64,000 nt of DNA, from contig NMRA01000005.1 in assembly GCA_002633005.1 (NCBI GenBank), positions 2,017,739 through 2,081,738 of the forward strand, written 5' to 3'. Every line of letters starts with the position of its first letter. Position 1 is the first letter of the stretch. Below, in pieces: positions 24,265 to 37,260 of the stretch. The stretch is from Phoronis australis. Lineage: Eukaryota; Phoronida; Phoronidae. The notes beneath the pieces were generated by a model. That model saw only the letters and a program-made list of their open reading frames with translations. It was not told the DNA's origin and made no database searches. A program made the position numbers and the translations under genes.

Positions 24265-27200
24265 AAAATATTTAAGCGTAAAAGAGTGCTTCATACTGAA
24301 TTAATACCATCAGCACAATATTTTAGGGTTATTTGGACACAAAATTTTTCAAATTATTGATTGGCTTTTATCCCTCGAATCTCTGATCGGGGTGATCGTT
24401 GGTCGTTAATTTTCAAGTGGCGTTAAAGGTTTAATTCAAATGATTTAAACATTCGTATTTTCTTCGTATTGAGGCTTATTAACGACATAAACATATCGGC
24501 ATCTTCCAATGAGCACGTCAGGTGGTTATCAAGTAGGAAAATTAGGCGATGACATCCTAAATATGCTGAAAATGGCGTAATTGCAACTTCTTAACCACCC
24601 ATTCAACATCTGGAAAATGTTTGTTTTAACAAGCCTTACTTTCGTCTACTTATATGGCAAACGCTCATAAATTGGTTTGTTTACTCTATCAAAAATTCAA
24701 GATGGTGGACGAAATCTTGGGGTCTGTATTCTTAAGATAAATGTAAAATTATCAGGAATTTACTACTTGGGGGAATAAGCAGTACATTCACTTGTTGAGC
24801 AGTTTTTTATTTTACTCTGCTCTATTCGATATTATTTCTAGTACCACAACAAGTTTATATTTGAAATAGTTTCTCGACTCGAAATTGGTTGCCCTTTTAT
24901 ATACTGAAAAGGCTCAATTGAAAATGGTCAATTGTGCAAACCATGTCGATTTATCCTAAAAAGTGTACATAGTTACATTATTCTGACTATCATATATATT
25001 TTCAAAGTAAAAGTAATGAAAAGGAAAACATCACGTTATTTTGGCATTGAATGACCTTTCAAGTATTAAAAAATAAATCGATCATCCCTCCTTACTATCG
25101 TAGTAACCCAAGCAACTTATTTACCAGATGCCCATCGAAAACGTAATGAGGTATGGTTACATGAAATTTATACTAATTAGCACCAAATTAGGATATAATC
25201 ATGCATGCAAATTTGGGTTAATGAAGCTAAAATTGTTTGCCCTAAAAAGCACCTCAAAATAAGAATATAACAAAATGTATGTAGATTTCTTCAAAAACTT
25301 GGGATATAATATATCTACTAGACATTGAACTCAAAAATATTTTTGGCATTTTTTGTGTGTGGGAAACCAAAATAAGTGTCATTTATTTTGTTCTCGAGTA
25401 CATTATGGTTTATGCAAATTGGTTTCTAATTCAATATTACATTTGATGACCCCTAGATTCAAACTAAAAACTCGAGATTTCGAGTAAAGACTCGAACTTC
25501 TAGCCTTAATCACGGCACGTGTTTTGCTCTGGTTCCTCAATATATGTCTCTGCCATCAAATTACATGTATTAGTCTGACTTTTTACAGTCGACCCCTTAT
25601 ATCCTGTCATGTTGTTCAAGGAGAGAAGTCATGCTGTACAAGGTCTTTGTATAATTGTTTGAAATGTTGTTCTTTGGGCCAAAATGTTGAATTGTTGGCT
25701 CACGCCAACGTCGGATTTTAATCAACATCTGAAACAACTTTCATTTTGATTACGGTAATATTCGACATTGGTTCAAGCGAACAGTGCCATTAAGTGCAAA
25801 CTAAAATTAGACAGTTATCAAAATAGACATTGTGTACTCTAGCATAGCCTTGATTAATGATCACTCGTCTTGAATCCTCACAAAAGTAGAAAGAAAAATG
25901 ACAAAGTTCGAACTCAAATAAAAGATTAGACCCTGGGCACTGAGCTCATGGAATGAATTTCAAAAATAGCTTTTCTTCATTGGTTTAAGGATATTAGGAA
26001 ACTAACAAAGTAGCTGGTGTTTGATTGTACGAATTAATCTTAGCTGATATTTAGTGCACGCCAGAAATATTTCACTACGATAGCAACGTGCTTTCAAACA
26101 GTTCAATTCATCAGGCCGCTTGCTTCAGTGCAGTATGATTTAAGGCAGATTAACAAAGAACCCTCGTCTTACCAAATTCCAATTGGTGAACTCACAACCA
26201 AGGAGCTACGTGTACTGTCTCCGAACGTCTACCTCGTCTCACTTTAACACCGTAACTGTCGTCTCCTACCTCTTCAATAGAGTCAATAGACCTACAAATG
26301 CCTCGACAATGTTTGTGCAATCAACGGTATTTTTGTTATTTGACTTAACCATCTTTTGTGTCATGAAACCTCGCAAACAATATCTTATACTTGAGTTTGT
26401 TTCCAGGAATCAACAATGAAGAGAAAGTGAAACATACCCATCTACTTTATCTACATGTTTTGGTAACAGCCGGTTTTTGCTACCCTACTGAGCCAACTCT
26501 TAAATTTGGTATTAGCCAGTTGTTTCGTTCCTCGGCAGACTGTTTCACTTCGCATTCAAATGAGCGCTTGTTGCAGGAGCATGAAGTTAATTGTATTTAA
26601 ACAGTTTAAGAAAACTTGTCGTCAAGATAGATATACGTTTTTTAATGTAAATTATGAATAGAAAAGCTATATGTTGAGTAGACATTGGATGCAGCCTTGA
26701 GTGTCGGAGTGTAAAAGCTACGATGTCATTTTTTTAGGTTTTCCTGAATTTCAGTGAGTAAAAAGATACTATGGTGGTATAATGTTGTCATACGTGTGAC
26801 TACAAACACAGGGGTGAAATTTGAAGTTCAGTAGAAAACTGAGCTGCACAAAAAGTTCAGGCTCGCACAAAATTAGGGATCTAATCGCCCCCAGCTTTTC
26901 ACCCATTATTCAGAATTCTTGGTAGCTTGGCAGGGTGATGTGTGGTTTGTTAAATTCAAATTGTTTTGGCTCAAGTTAATAAAACGTATATATTTTTTTT
27001 CGTTTTCAAATTATTTGGTCAAAAATACCCTATGGTTGTGTCGGAGGTTGAAAATTGTCCAATTTTGCCCATTTCGGAACACCATATCTCAGAAATGGAT
27101 GGTCTTACTCACATGAAAATGCACTATTCTCCAAGAGCTGGTAACAAATTGTTTTTAGCATGTTCCAATTTTGCAAGACTGAGTTTACAGTGTATCAAAA

Positions 27201-27579
27201 ATAGGATTGAATGAGTTTTATGAAAAATTACAATTGCATAAAACAGAAACGAAACGATAATTTAGAAAATTATAACAGCGTTTTTGAGATTTATCTTGAA
27301 CATTTTTGTCATGAATGCACCTTGCTTTTTTACTAAATTCCCCTAAAAAGCTTGGTCGCGTGACTTATTTAGTGGCAGATTGGTATAGAGTAAATCCAAA
27401 AACCAAATCTTACGGTATTTCTACTTTTGGAAAATGTATACTTTTAATGAGTTAACATCTATAGTTTTCTAAACACCGGTCTAAATACGCAGAACTGTCA
27501 ATAAGGTCGAACAACATGACCTTAAGGACAAGTTCCCAAGACTTGGACCGAGTATACTTCAACTTTCAGTCTTTCTGCA
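24265..27579. other. Long AT-rich stretch without a recognisable gene
   Basis: 3.3 kb containing only short frames. No repeat, RNA gene or exon could be supported. It lies just left of the first detectable homology of duplicated unit 1. Confidence 0.45.
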
Positions 27580-28955
27580 CCCTGTGAAGACGAGGAAAAT
27601 TGCATTCAAGCTTATTGAAACTTAAGTCTTCTTACCTCAAATGCAGCCGTAACTATTGATTGACCTTTTACTAGTCAAACACCAAAGCTAATAAGCCAAC
27701 CCTTTCGTTGAGTGCGCAGAATACACGAGTGTTAAAATGAGTCCTGCGGTATTGTGTGCTCAAAATGACTTGATACCTGTAATAATGTGACTGCGTTTAC
27801 TAAAAGTCTATATTGTTCACGGAGACTGGTGTAATTTTTACAGACACAATTTTTTGCATGGAACTGGCAAATTCTATTTCTTTACTCTATTACAAGCTGC
27901 AAAAGCGTGTTTGGGATTTTAAAGGCCTCTTCCCTCCGTCAACATTCCTTAACGCTAACACAAGTCGGGATTTTGAGCAGTCTAGTTCTCGGGTTGAAAC
28001 TTTCCAAGTTCCATGCAAAAATAACATTTGACTGTGGAAAATACGGCGATCACCGTGAATAATCCCGATTCTTTTAAAATAAAAGCACCATCATGTGATT
28101 ACGAAAACCTGGACATTGCTTTTATATACTTAATAAAATTAAGGTTCTGTGATAATCAAAGATTTTGAAAATATATTTGCATAGGTATTTTATTAAGTCA
28201 ATCTTGGTAACGAAGGTAGCTGAGTACCTGAGCACAAATGTGGCGCGTAAAGCTAGTGGTTCCAGGTGTTCCCTTGTAATGAATGGCGATCGCGAAGACG
28301 TGCGTGCTCTTGCGTTTTTCGAGTGTATTTTCTACAGAATGGGCTCTTAACATCCACAAGCATTTGCCATTGTACTGGCTGGCCTTGGTCATTGCGGCCT
28401 TATGCATTTTTGTTCTCGTCTTTGATGTGTAAAATTTTATTCCTAGAAGTTGTAGAATATCTAAGACTTATTCAAGCAGTAGACGTTCTCTGCATCCAAA
28501 AGCTTTCAGTATGTTCGGTGATTCTTAAAACCTCAGCGAAGTTGCGACGCTTCTTAACAACACTACATTGAGTGTAAAACGCTCTCTTGGTGTCCCATAC
28601 ACGTGTCAAATATCACTTTGAAATACAACGATCAGGCACAAAAGTTCAGTCGTGATGGTGACGCAGTGGTGAAGTCGAGGCTACCCTAAGTCACAACGTC
28701 ACCCATATGGTAATGTGGCTCTGTGGAAAGACGATATCAAAACGTGTGCCGAATTTTTGTGGAAAGCATGCATTTAGTATATTGTAATGAGTGTATCAAT
28801 CGCTAGACGCAGAGGCATTTTTCAATCGATGGAACAGATCCTATCATACGGGTATGTTTTAATGTTATTCTCCATTCAATCGGAACGTCTAAATATTTCT
28901 TTGTTTTGTTATCCAATGAGAGCTCATGTTACATGATTAATCCATAGTGCTAATA

Positions 28956-29285
28956 ACCTCGTTCCAGCTTCTTACGCGCAGTCGTCTTCGTGCAAGCCGA
29001 AAATACAGTCGACTTCTTGACTGTATTGACTTCCTTAGTGCTGCGTATTTTCTGTGAGTGTGAACTAACATCAGCACAGTATACACTGTGAGGTTACACG
29101 TTTTAACATTAGCCAGCGGACATCAACCTAGAATTAAAACTAAAACAGAAGTATTATAACGAAGCGACCAATCTAAACCCTTGTTGGAAGGCGGGTCAAC
29201 CCTCGTTGCCTCGTTCTAGCCTTTAGCGATTTGCCGGCTTCGTGCAAGCCGAAAATATGGCGAAGTTTCGGACTGTATTGATTCC
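28956..29285. repeat. Pair of direct repeats, about 250 bp apart, in unit 1 only
   Basis: CCTCGTTC-AGC, then CTTCGTGCAAGCCGAAAATA, then GACTGTATTGA-TTCC, occurs at 28,956 and again at 29,209. Unit 2 has no matching block here, so the pair was either inserted in unit 1 or lost from unit 2. Confidence 0.6.
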
Positions 29286-30731
29286 CGTACTTGGAAATTC
29301 ACATGAGTAAACTACCCAGATAGCTGTCGCTCAGTGCCGCGCATTTACTACGAACTAATTAACACCACCAAAATGCGGACAATGAAATTTCATTTTTACC
29401 CATCGAACAATGATGTTTTGCCTTTACCCATGGAATTAAAAATAAAAAGAATTGTTGTGGTGAGGGGATCAACCTGTGTCCTGATTTGGCGAGCCCGTCA
29501 ACGTTACTAAGTTTCTCGACTTCATTTCTACAACCATGAGCAAGACTAGATCATGGTGGTGTAATTTTATAATAATAAATTGCAAAATAACCATCAACTG
29601 CGACATAAAGTCTTCTGAAAGTCAGAGTTGCACATTCTCCTCTAGCACTAAATGATGAATAAGTTTGGATTTATCTTTCTCCAACGAGTTATGCAAAATG
29701 TTATTCTCAGTAAAAACGATGTCAGTGTGAAATAAAACGCAGTGAAGCAGCACACAGTAATATCACTTTTATGAGAGCGTTACAACATTATGACATGGGT
29801 TCACGTCTCTGCACTCAAAGCTCGACTCGAAAACTCACAACTTTATTTGCTCCAATCAAACAGCATGATTAATGAAGTGTTGAGTCATGACCACGTGTGC
29901 AGTTCACGTATAATGACACAAAATGTAAAGCAAAATGTCACACGCGTAGTGCACCATTCTTGTTACCATCAGTGTTAATATTCAAATATTAATACAATAT
30001 GCACCAATGTTCATCACAGCACCAGAAAATTGCACCGGCAATACTGAGCCTTCTTGTGACACTTATGTAAAACGATACACGTAAACACAATTGTCAGTGT
30101 CAGGTTAAAAGCTCATACGAACTCATTCATTCATTATTTCAGACTTAGGGTTTAGTTCAGAGACTGAAAGACAGACAACGGAAGTATTTGCCTCAAGAAG
30201 TTAAAGAAATAAAAAAAACGGACTCAGCATAGATGTCTGTTATGGCTTTCATAATTCGATGTTGTTCATCGGTAGCTTTTACGTAAGGCAGACACGTAAC
30301 GTATTTCTAATGGCGTAAGGATTCATTTGTTGACATAACCTCTGGCAAGGTAAACCGAGTACGTAGTTATATGGGGCTATTTTTAAAAATAATTTCGAAC
30401 CCGAACACGACGGAGTTCCCATTAACATTTGGAATTTGGCTCCATTTGAAGAAATTGGACGCGCTAACCACCGACTATAGTGTGGTTTTGGCAAACTTCG
30501 GAAACCAGAAAACCTGTCATCAGCTCAAACTTCCGAAAATACACCTTGTCTGGCCTCTTATATGACGGAAATCGCAATTTACGGGCAAACGTAAATATTG
30601 CTAATAATAAAGCCCAAGTTACAAAAGTAGTAGGTGCAAGTTTAGTTACAAGAAATATGGCCAATCATTGAAATGATTTGGGTCCCGGCCTTAAATCAAC
30701 GAGGATCTGTCTCCTTGAAACCAAGGTGCCA

Positions 30732-32899
30732 TTAAAAGCCCAAAAGAAGTAATTGCTTATCGTCCTCGAAAGGCTTGTCACGCTGACCCTTTGCATATAG
30801 CAACCATCCGTCAATAACGACATAGATTTTAGAACCTTCGCCGTAATTTCTCTTAAAGTTCTCCAACGCATGCGTAAGATATTCCGATGCGTGTTGGTAC
30901 CTCGTTTGAAGTATAAGGCACTTTCCAATTGCCCCGTATACCTTTCCGACATATGCATGTTTGTCACCTAAGTGGAGTATTGCTGTATCTAAGCAATGCA
31001 TGAACTTTTCCTCACTTTCTTTGTAGACCCCCAAGCTCATCAATGTCTTTGCAAGGGCAAACTCACAGACTGCGATAAGAATGTGACTTTTGTCTTCTTG
31101 TTTCAAATGCTTCCTTCTGATGCTTAAACATTTCCCAAAATGCTTCTTGGCCTCCTCATACAACCCCTTATAGTAAGCTATATTTCCAAGCTTTGGAAGG
31201 ATGTAGGACAGCAAGTCTTCATCATTTGGTAGATATTTCTGCTGTAATTGTAAAGCGTCTCTTAATAACTTTTCTGCTTCAATGTATTTGCCTACGAAAA
31301 GGCAATTCTTTGCCTTCGCGGCAATGATTGTGATTTTTTGTCTTGGCAAAGACTCGCCTAGTAACTCTAGGGCTTCATCAAAACAACCCATAGCTTCTTC
31401 ATGACTATCAGGAACTCGCAGAAGACACGTTCCTAGCATTTGTAAGGCAGTTGGTTTAGAGACGTTTTTTTCACTTGAAAGCTCGTTTTCTAGAACTTCA
31501 ACCAGTCTACGAAAGAACAACACACCCTCTGAAAAATCTCTTCTGTAGTACGCAGAATACCCAGCTACCTTTAGCAATTCTGATTTACATTTGATTAGCT
31601 CATGCAAGGCTGCTACGTAGCTGTGCTCTTCACTTGCTGAGAGAGATCTTTGGGCAACTAAAGCGTTGTCAATGTGTCGGAGCAACGTGTGAATATGGGG
31701 GACTAGCGTCCTCAGCTTTTCCAAGCTGTCTGAATTGATGTCTTTCCATCCACATCGCTCGAATCCCTCGGGAAGAACTTTAACGATAGCATCAGTCAAG
31801 GGGCGCAACAGCTTTTCAGCAAAATGTCCGGGAAGAGAGTCTCTCAGGTCTTGCTCCTTGTACTCTCTTATGACATGCTGAACCAGCTTGTGAATGCGGT
31901 AGTGTTCACCTGGTTTTGTAGATTTGGCAATGAGGGCATAGTCTCGAAGCTTATGTACAGCATCAAGGAGTTTGGATGTATCTGGATCAGGAAAGAGATG
32001 AGACTGTTTAAATAGCCAAAGTGGAATGTCCTCTGAATCTAAAACGGAAAAGCATTTAAGCAACGTTGGGGCGTTTTCGTCAGGTCCATAAGTTGGTTCA
32101 TAAAGCGGGTCTTTACCTACAACTTTCTCAATTGCCTTGAGCAAAGTCAAAAATACAGAATGTTTGCAGTGATTATCGAAAGTTATGTTCTGCTTCATCA
32201 TCTTAGTCCTAACGGTCTTAAAATCATCGACATAGGTTTTTATGTCAAATTTACATTTTTTAATGAATGCCACCGCCTGAGAAAGTGCTAAAGGCAGATA
32301 CCCAAGAGCATCACACAAGTTTTTGATTTCAATTTCATTATCGGCATCGTGATGATTATCAGTGTGGAGACGAGATGACACGTAGTTGCATGCATCCTCG
32401 GAGGAAAATTCTCCAAGTTCAAATGGTTTGTGACCCCCCTCTGCAGAATGCGTAGTGATAATAACGTGCTGCTTGGGTTTCAACAGGTCTTCTGGAGGCA
32501 AATACTTACTAATGTCAGAATCAACGTGATCAAACACCAACAAATAAGAGTCAAGAGTTTTGAGAAAGTCGTAGACTCTTGATACGACGTTCATGTCAGA
32601 AATGTTTTCAACATTAATATCTAGGTCTCTGGCCAGGCGTTTCATGTAGTTCACGACGGTGTCGTTTCCACATCTGATCCAATAAAACAGTTGGTACTGA
32701 TCATGATGGCGATGTGCGTACTCTAAAGCTAGCTGAGACTTGCCAACACCTGGTAGACCCCAAAGTTTTATAATTTGCTGACTGTGAGCAAACCGATCAC
32801 CTGCCTGGTCTGGCTGAAGTAGACGACACAGTTCTTTCATCTGTTTTTGTCTTCCCGTAAAATTTTTATTCTGCGGTGGCAAGATGGAGGCATTATGAA
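30732..32899 (-). CDS. STAND NTPase with NB-ARC and TPR domains, terminal exon (copy 1)
   Basis: A 2.17-kb uninterrupted exon. Counting from the Met assigned to a TTG at 32,882, residues 42-49 are the P-loop GLPGVGKS, 114-121 are Walker B/kinase-2 LLVFDHVD, 139-146 are HVIITTHS (sensor-type RNBS-B), 194-200 are GYLPLAL (the GLPL motif), and 329-335 are RIHKLVQ in the place of the MHD motif. From about 430 to 690 there are six TPR-like helical pairs, for example LFVGKYIEAEKLLRDALQL and YKGLYEEAKKHFGKCL. It ends ...LLLLGF and TAA. No usable ATG precedes the domain: an in-frame TAA lies at 32,934-32,936. A splice acceptor (TTTACTTGCAG) precedes 32,899 and gives HNASILPPQNKNFTGR in phase 1. The 5' exons are unknown. 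Such proteins are ATP-dependent cytosolic switches; a sensor role is inferred. Confidence 0.93.
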
Positions 32900-33217
32900 C
32901 TGCAAGTAAACGGTTTTGTTTCTGTAATGCAACTTATGGATGTTATGGTGAAGTACACATTCAAATATGAAAGATACCTGTGGATTAGTGAGCTTTGCCG
33001 GGTTGAGGTGGTGGAGAGCGAAAAAATATGCAATCACGAGACAGGCAAGTTGCAATGAACTACGGGGTTTTTCAACTGACACATTAACTGAACTGAATAC
33101 TAGGTGGATCTGAGATTTTATGCTTCATATTATTAAACAACGTTCTGACCCCCTATAAATGAACTAGAAACAGAGAGAATTGGAATGAAAGGGTGCTTGA
33201 AAGGCAGAGATAGTAAT

Positions 33218-33470
33218 TCAATTAAAGAGGAATACGTGGAAGGAAACACCAATAAATACACTGCAAAATAGTAGTGGAACTGAATGAAGCAAAATGAGCT
33301 GTTCAGCAATGTCAATTGCAAAAGACAGACAATGGAGTACGGCAAGAGAAGAGCACACGAGTAAATCAAATGGTACCGTTATCCATAATGTATTCAGGCA
33401 GTGCTCAGCGTGTACAACTTCTTCGAGGCTTGGTATTTGGTTAGACTGTCGACTTAAGTCATGTTGTACT
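33218..33470 (-). other. Conserved block upstream of STAND copy 1 with acceptor-like site
   Basis: The minus strand reads TTTTTCTTGTTTCAG up to 33,469, then a stretch conserved in unit 2 (about 47,880-48,150). It includes about 50 identical bases in a row around LNTLWITVPFDLLVCSSL, and a 3-base in-frame gap nearby. No donor leading to the NTPase exon was found, so this may be an untranslated or alternative exon, or a regulatory element. Confidence 0.35.
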
Positions 33471-34336
33471 GAAACAAGAAAAACAGATTCGGTGTATTTG
33501 GGATTAACAACGTTTGTACCCCCAAACAAACTACATTACTTGGAAGCATTGACTGCGATTTCAAGCCAACACTCCAAGTTCTGCGATGCACAAGCGATTG
33601 GTCACATAGGTGTGATCATCGTGTCACCAGTTTTGACACTTATCGTAATCTATTTTGCCGGGGTACGCCACGAGCTATGTTGTGGCGTATCTGCAAGTTA
33701 TGTTTTGTTACCTGTACCTACATTTTTACCTTCTTGATTAAACCCCTGCGTCATATATTGAGAATTAGGATAGGTTTCCGCGCATGCCCAACACCAGTAC
33801 ATAATTTAGTTTATTCAAGAAAGAGCGTAGTTTTAAGACACTTATTTTGTGTCAGAATTTATCTGGTCAGTTTTTGTCCCGCAACGGCTCAAAGCTGTAC
33901 CAGTAGTACACAGCTGCACCAAGGCTAGGTTCGATGCCGAGTACGTTTATCGTCCTTTGTTGATGTAATTTCAACCTACATGTCGGTATTTCTTTTCTCC
34001 CTACGATTTGCTTGTGACGTAACGCGGTCGTGTGAACTTGTCCACATTTTCAGAGCGTTTAGTCTAGCCTTTGCGTCAGTAGGCACCGTGTTTTTCGAGT
34101 TTCTCGTCTGCAGTCTCAACAGATGGCGATGTCGGTAGTGTCGTAGAACCTCGGTTGTTCTGACGACATTTGGCGCAATTTTGACGTAGTTAAAAATTAT
34201 ATTCGTCACTTTATTTTTATGACTTCTTGCACATTAGTACGGACCGTATATTAACGCAGTTTTCATATTTCCTTTACTCCAGTTTCTTATGATAAGACTA
34301 TTAGTGAAACGAACGTCAACGATTTTATGAGTCAGT

Positions 34337-35700
34337 CTTTAGAAAAACCAGTACTGGTAGATTTTCAAAAATCAGTCTATACGTCAAAATTCAAAACAAC
34401 TTATTTTTTGTACTTGGATAGGTATACTAACAAGAATTTATATGCCACATTTTGTGCTCTCATTGACCCCTAATTTTACCGCTGGAGCATTAGACTGCAA
34501 TTGGTCATATTGGCCATCTCTAAAAATTGTATGTTTTCAGCAACGAAAATAAGTAACGTACACAATAGTTTGGAAGTTGTGCTTTGGAGGCAGCAATCGC
34601 CGATGTATACTGTAAATAATTATTTGACATTTACTCAAATTGTTCTATACAGGAAAGATAATCCACAGGCCACTTTTCCTAGCTAATTTTAGTGACAGTT
34701 TTAGTGACCCTCTTACTATGGCTGTTACGAAGTGCCAAAGTTGACCGAAAATGGCTTCAGTGGAAACCTGCACACAAATTCAGGACATACAAATTAGAAA
34801 AAGAGTTTTGAAAGTTATGCCATGAAATTATTCGATTTTAATCTTTTAAAACATTATCGCTCATTTTGTTATCAGCTAGCTATAGATACTAGTAAAATGC
34901 ATTCAAACATGTCTACTTCGGCGCCCAATTTTGCTGCAAAATGGAGGTACATATCATAAAAAGAATGGATGAATATCTTTAAAAAGCGAATTTTTTCTAC
35001 ATCTCACCAAACCAAACACCGTGTTCTGGGTCTCAAAAAATCTGCGATTTTGGGTTTAGACTCTATCTGTTGGTTTTTATACGGAGTCACTCTTAACAAT
35101 TAAACTAAACACATTGATCATCCATCAAGAACTCTCTGTTTAATAAATTGGTCGCGCCAGCAAAAGGGTGTCAAAAATAGTTGTGATTACGTGTTCTTGT
35201 TTAAAAAGTTCTTTGTTTGGAAGGGTGAACCTTAAATCACGGTATGCCATTCCCGGCCACCTTATGAGCTCCGAAACTTAAATTCGCTGGACTCAAAGTG
35301 TATAAATGTTCGACTGAAATTGAAAATGTTGTAGAAACATGCTATTCGCCTGCATGTCGTTGTACAACGTTTTCTTGTCATACACTTGATTGGAATCCTA
35401 AAACACTGAGTTAACTTGAATTTTAAAAAAATACCTGGACGTTTCCTGCAAAACCTGTTTTTTTTTCCGTGCACCATCTCCTTGTTTATTACGCTAGGCT
35501 ACGAACCGTGATCTTTTAACCTTAAATCCGATAAGGAAAATGAGTGTTTTGGGGGATCATATATGATAACAATCAGAGCAAACTTTAATCACGAAACCCT
35601 TGCATGTATGATCACTTTCAAAATGTCATCGTTTTTTAAATTTGTAACATAAAAAGACATTTTTGTCACTATATAAACTTTTCGAACAAATGACATTTAC
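34337..35700. other. Unit-1-specific 1.4 kb, no recognisable gene
   Basis: Sequence between ACGTCAACGATTTTA (34,310) and the AAGGTT-then-AAGCTTAACATTTC block (about 35,720) has no counterpart in unit 2, where these blocks are separated by about 50 bases. No transposon ends or coding region were recognised, so insertion and deletion are equally possible. Confidence 0.5.
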
Positions 35701-35779
35701 CTCATTGCATTATCACCAAGCAAGGTTAAACAAGCTTAACATTTCACTAGTCAGTTCATAACACCCAGCCAGTTACATG

Positions 35780-35896
35780 TAACTGTTAACAATCAAACGA
35801 GTGAACTACGTGCCTGATGCTACATGTACGTGGATCCAATTAACTGTTAACTTACAAACGGTGAACTACCTTCTTCTTGATGCTACATGTACGTGG
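35780..35896. repeat. 61-bp tandem duplication within unit 1
   Basis: TAACTGTTAAC...GATGCTACATGTACGTGG occurs at 35,780 and again at 35,841. Unit 2 has a single copy (about 49,400-49,455), so the duplication followed the split of the units. Confidence 0.75.
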
Positions 35897-36917
35897 CAAG
35901 ATACATGTACGATATCGGATCAGAAGACACTCCGAGTATTCTTTGTCCAAACATTGAACCATTGATCGTAATTTAGACAATGATTGACTTAAATATATGA
36001 TTCAAATGTTCATTAATTGCATCTTTATTGACCACTTCTGTCCTATCATTTTAAAACTCCCACACATTTTTTCTAGTCAGACGTTGGCGTTTTAAAAGTA
36101 TATATATTAATCACTATCATAATCTTAACACAAATACACACCAGTTAATCCTTTTGGGAAAACACACTTATAAAACGCCTGACCACTTGTCATTACACAC
36201 TCTAAGGGACTGGCTTCCTCATACGAATTGTGGGTTCTTTTACAGTTCACACGATTAAATTCCCGACTGCCTTCCATCATTTCTATATTTCATACAACAA
36301 TAAACCTGCACCTGCAGTCGCGGTACTCTAACGGGGGTTCTGTGAAGTTTATCCATGTTTCTTCTTAAAATGCAAAGATCTGGCACCCAGTGAGTTCAAC
36401 AAAAAGATAGAAGCAGGGTCTGCAATGTTTCTGAAATGTGAAATATCGTTACTTTCACCTTTCACAAGCTGAGCCAACAGAAAAAGTGTTTCCCATGAAC
36501 TGACCTCGTTTTTGCTAACAGGACTGTCATTCGCAGATACCTTCTGACCTCAAACCCGTTATCTATTCTGAAAATAAAATTATCGTGTTAGCTCTACCAC
36601 ATGTACCCGACGATTACAATTACAATTGCAAAGTGTTAAACGCTCTAAACAAAATAAAGGACAAAACACACTACTGCTGGCTGAAGATGGGAAAATCTCT
36701 ACCATCCGATCACTAGACGATAGTTGCCTACCTGAAGTTGAATTCTCATAGGATGAAATTCAGACAGCTCTGCACGGGCGTCAGAAAAATGTTCAATAGT
36801 TTGTTATTTATTGACTTAGGAACAAGACTGGTTGTTTAAATTCATAAACAGGGGATTAAAAAGGAAATATGTCATCAATATAAACTCATTGCTCATTAAC
36901 TTTAGAAGATTAATTGC

Positions 36918-37260
36918 CTAGTTTTCACTTCCTTGATGTATTTTGATTGGGGTAGTATTGCGCAATAGACTCTCTCCAAACTCACTGAGTCGTTTGTTTG
37001 CTATCCCCATGCATACAGAGCCCGTGATCGCTCTCGTACCCAAAGCAAAGATTTTATAGTTACCTAAAACTTGGGATATAGTATCTTTGCCCAAAGGTAC
37101 AAGCGGAGCTGTCGTCTCCATTGAATCAAAGACAAGATGACCTGAATCATTATATCCAATTATCAGTCAACAAATGAGGGGTACCGTTTCAAAAGTGCGG
37201 CACACCCCCGCCTTCTACCACACAAAAATATTTTGGTCTCTTACCGATACAAAAGACGGT
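36918..37260 (-). other. Candidate small two-exon transcript, unknown product (unit 1 copy)
   Basis: On the minus strand TATCG|GTAAGAG (donor, exon end 37,245) and ATAATGATTCAG (acceptor, next exon from 37,141) would define an intron of about 102 bases. Both sites recur in the copies at 51,496-51,601 and 57,634-57,730. Splicing joins SCDTVFCI to GHLVFDSMETTAPLVPL in one frame. The unit 1 frame stays open to 36,918, whereas the other copies diverge after ~20 residues and end ...ERVKYPR. No domain is recognised and no start was found, so a non-coding transcript is possible. Confidence 0.3.

Noticed and set aside
31824-32015. Plus-strand frames inside the STAND exons (also 46,372-46,718)
   Set aside because: These are shadows of the strongly supported minus-strand coding exons.
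30732-32882. Translation of the NTPase starting with Met at the TTG at 32,882
   Set aside because: TTG initiation is not expected in an animal gene, and coding similarity continues upstream to a conserved splice acceptor at 32,899.
32837-33082. 81-codon minus-strand frame beginning MSVEKPRSS just upstream of STAND copy 1
   Set aside because: The corresponding region of unit 2 is not open in this frame, and joining it to the NTPase exon through the nearby CACAG|GTATC site would put a stop in frame.
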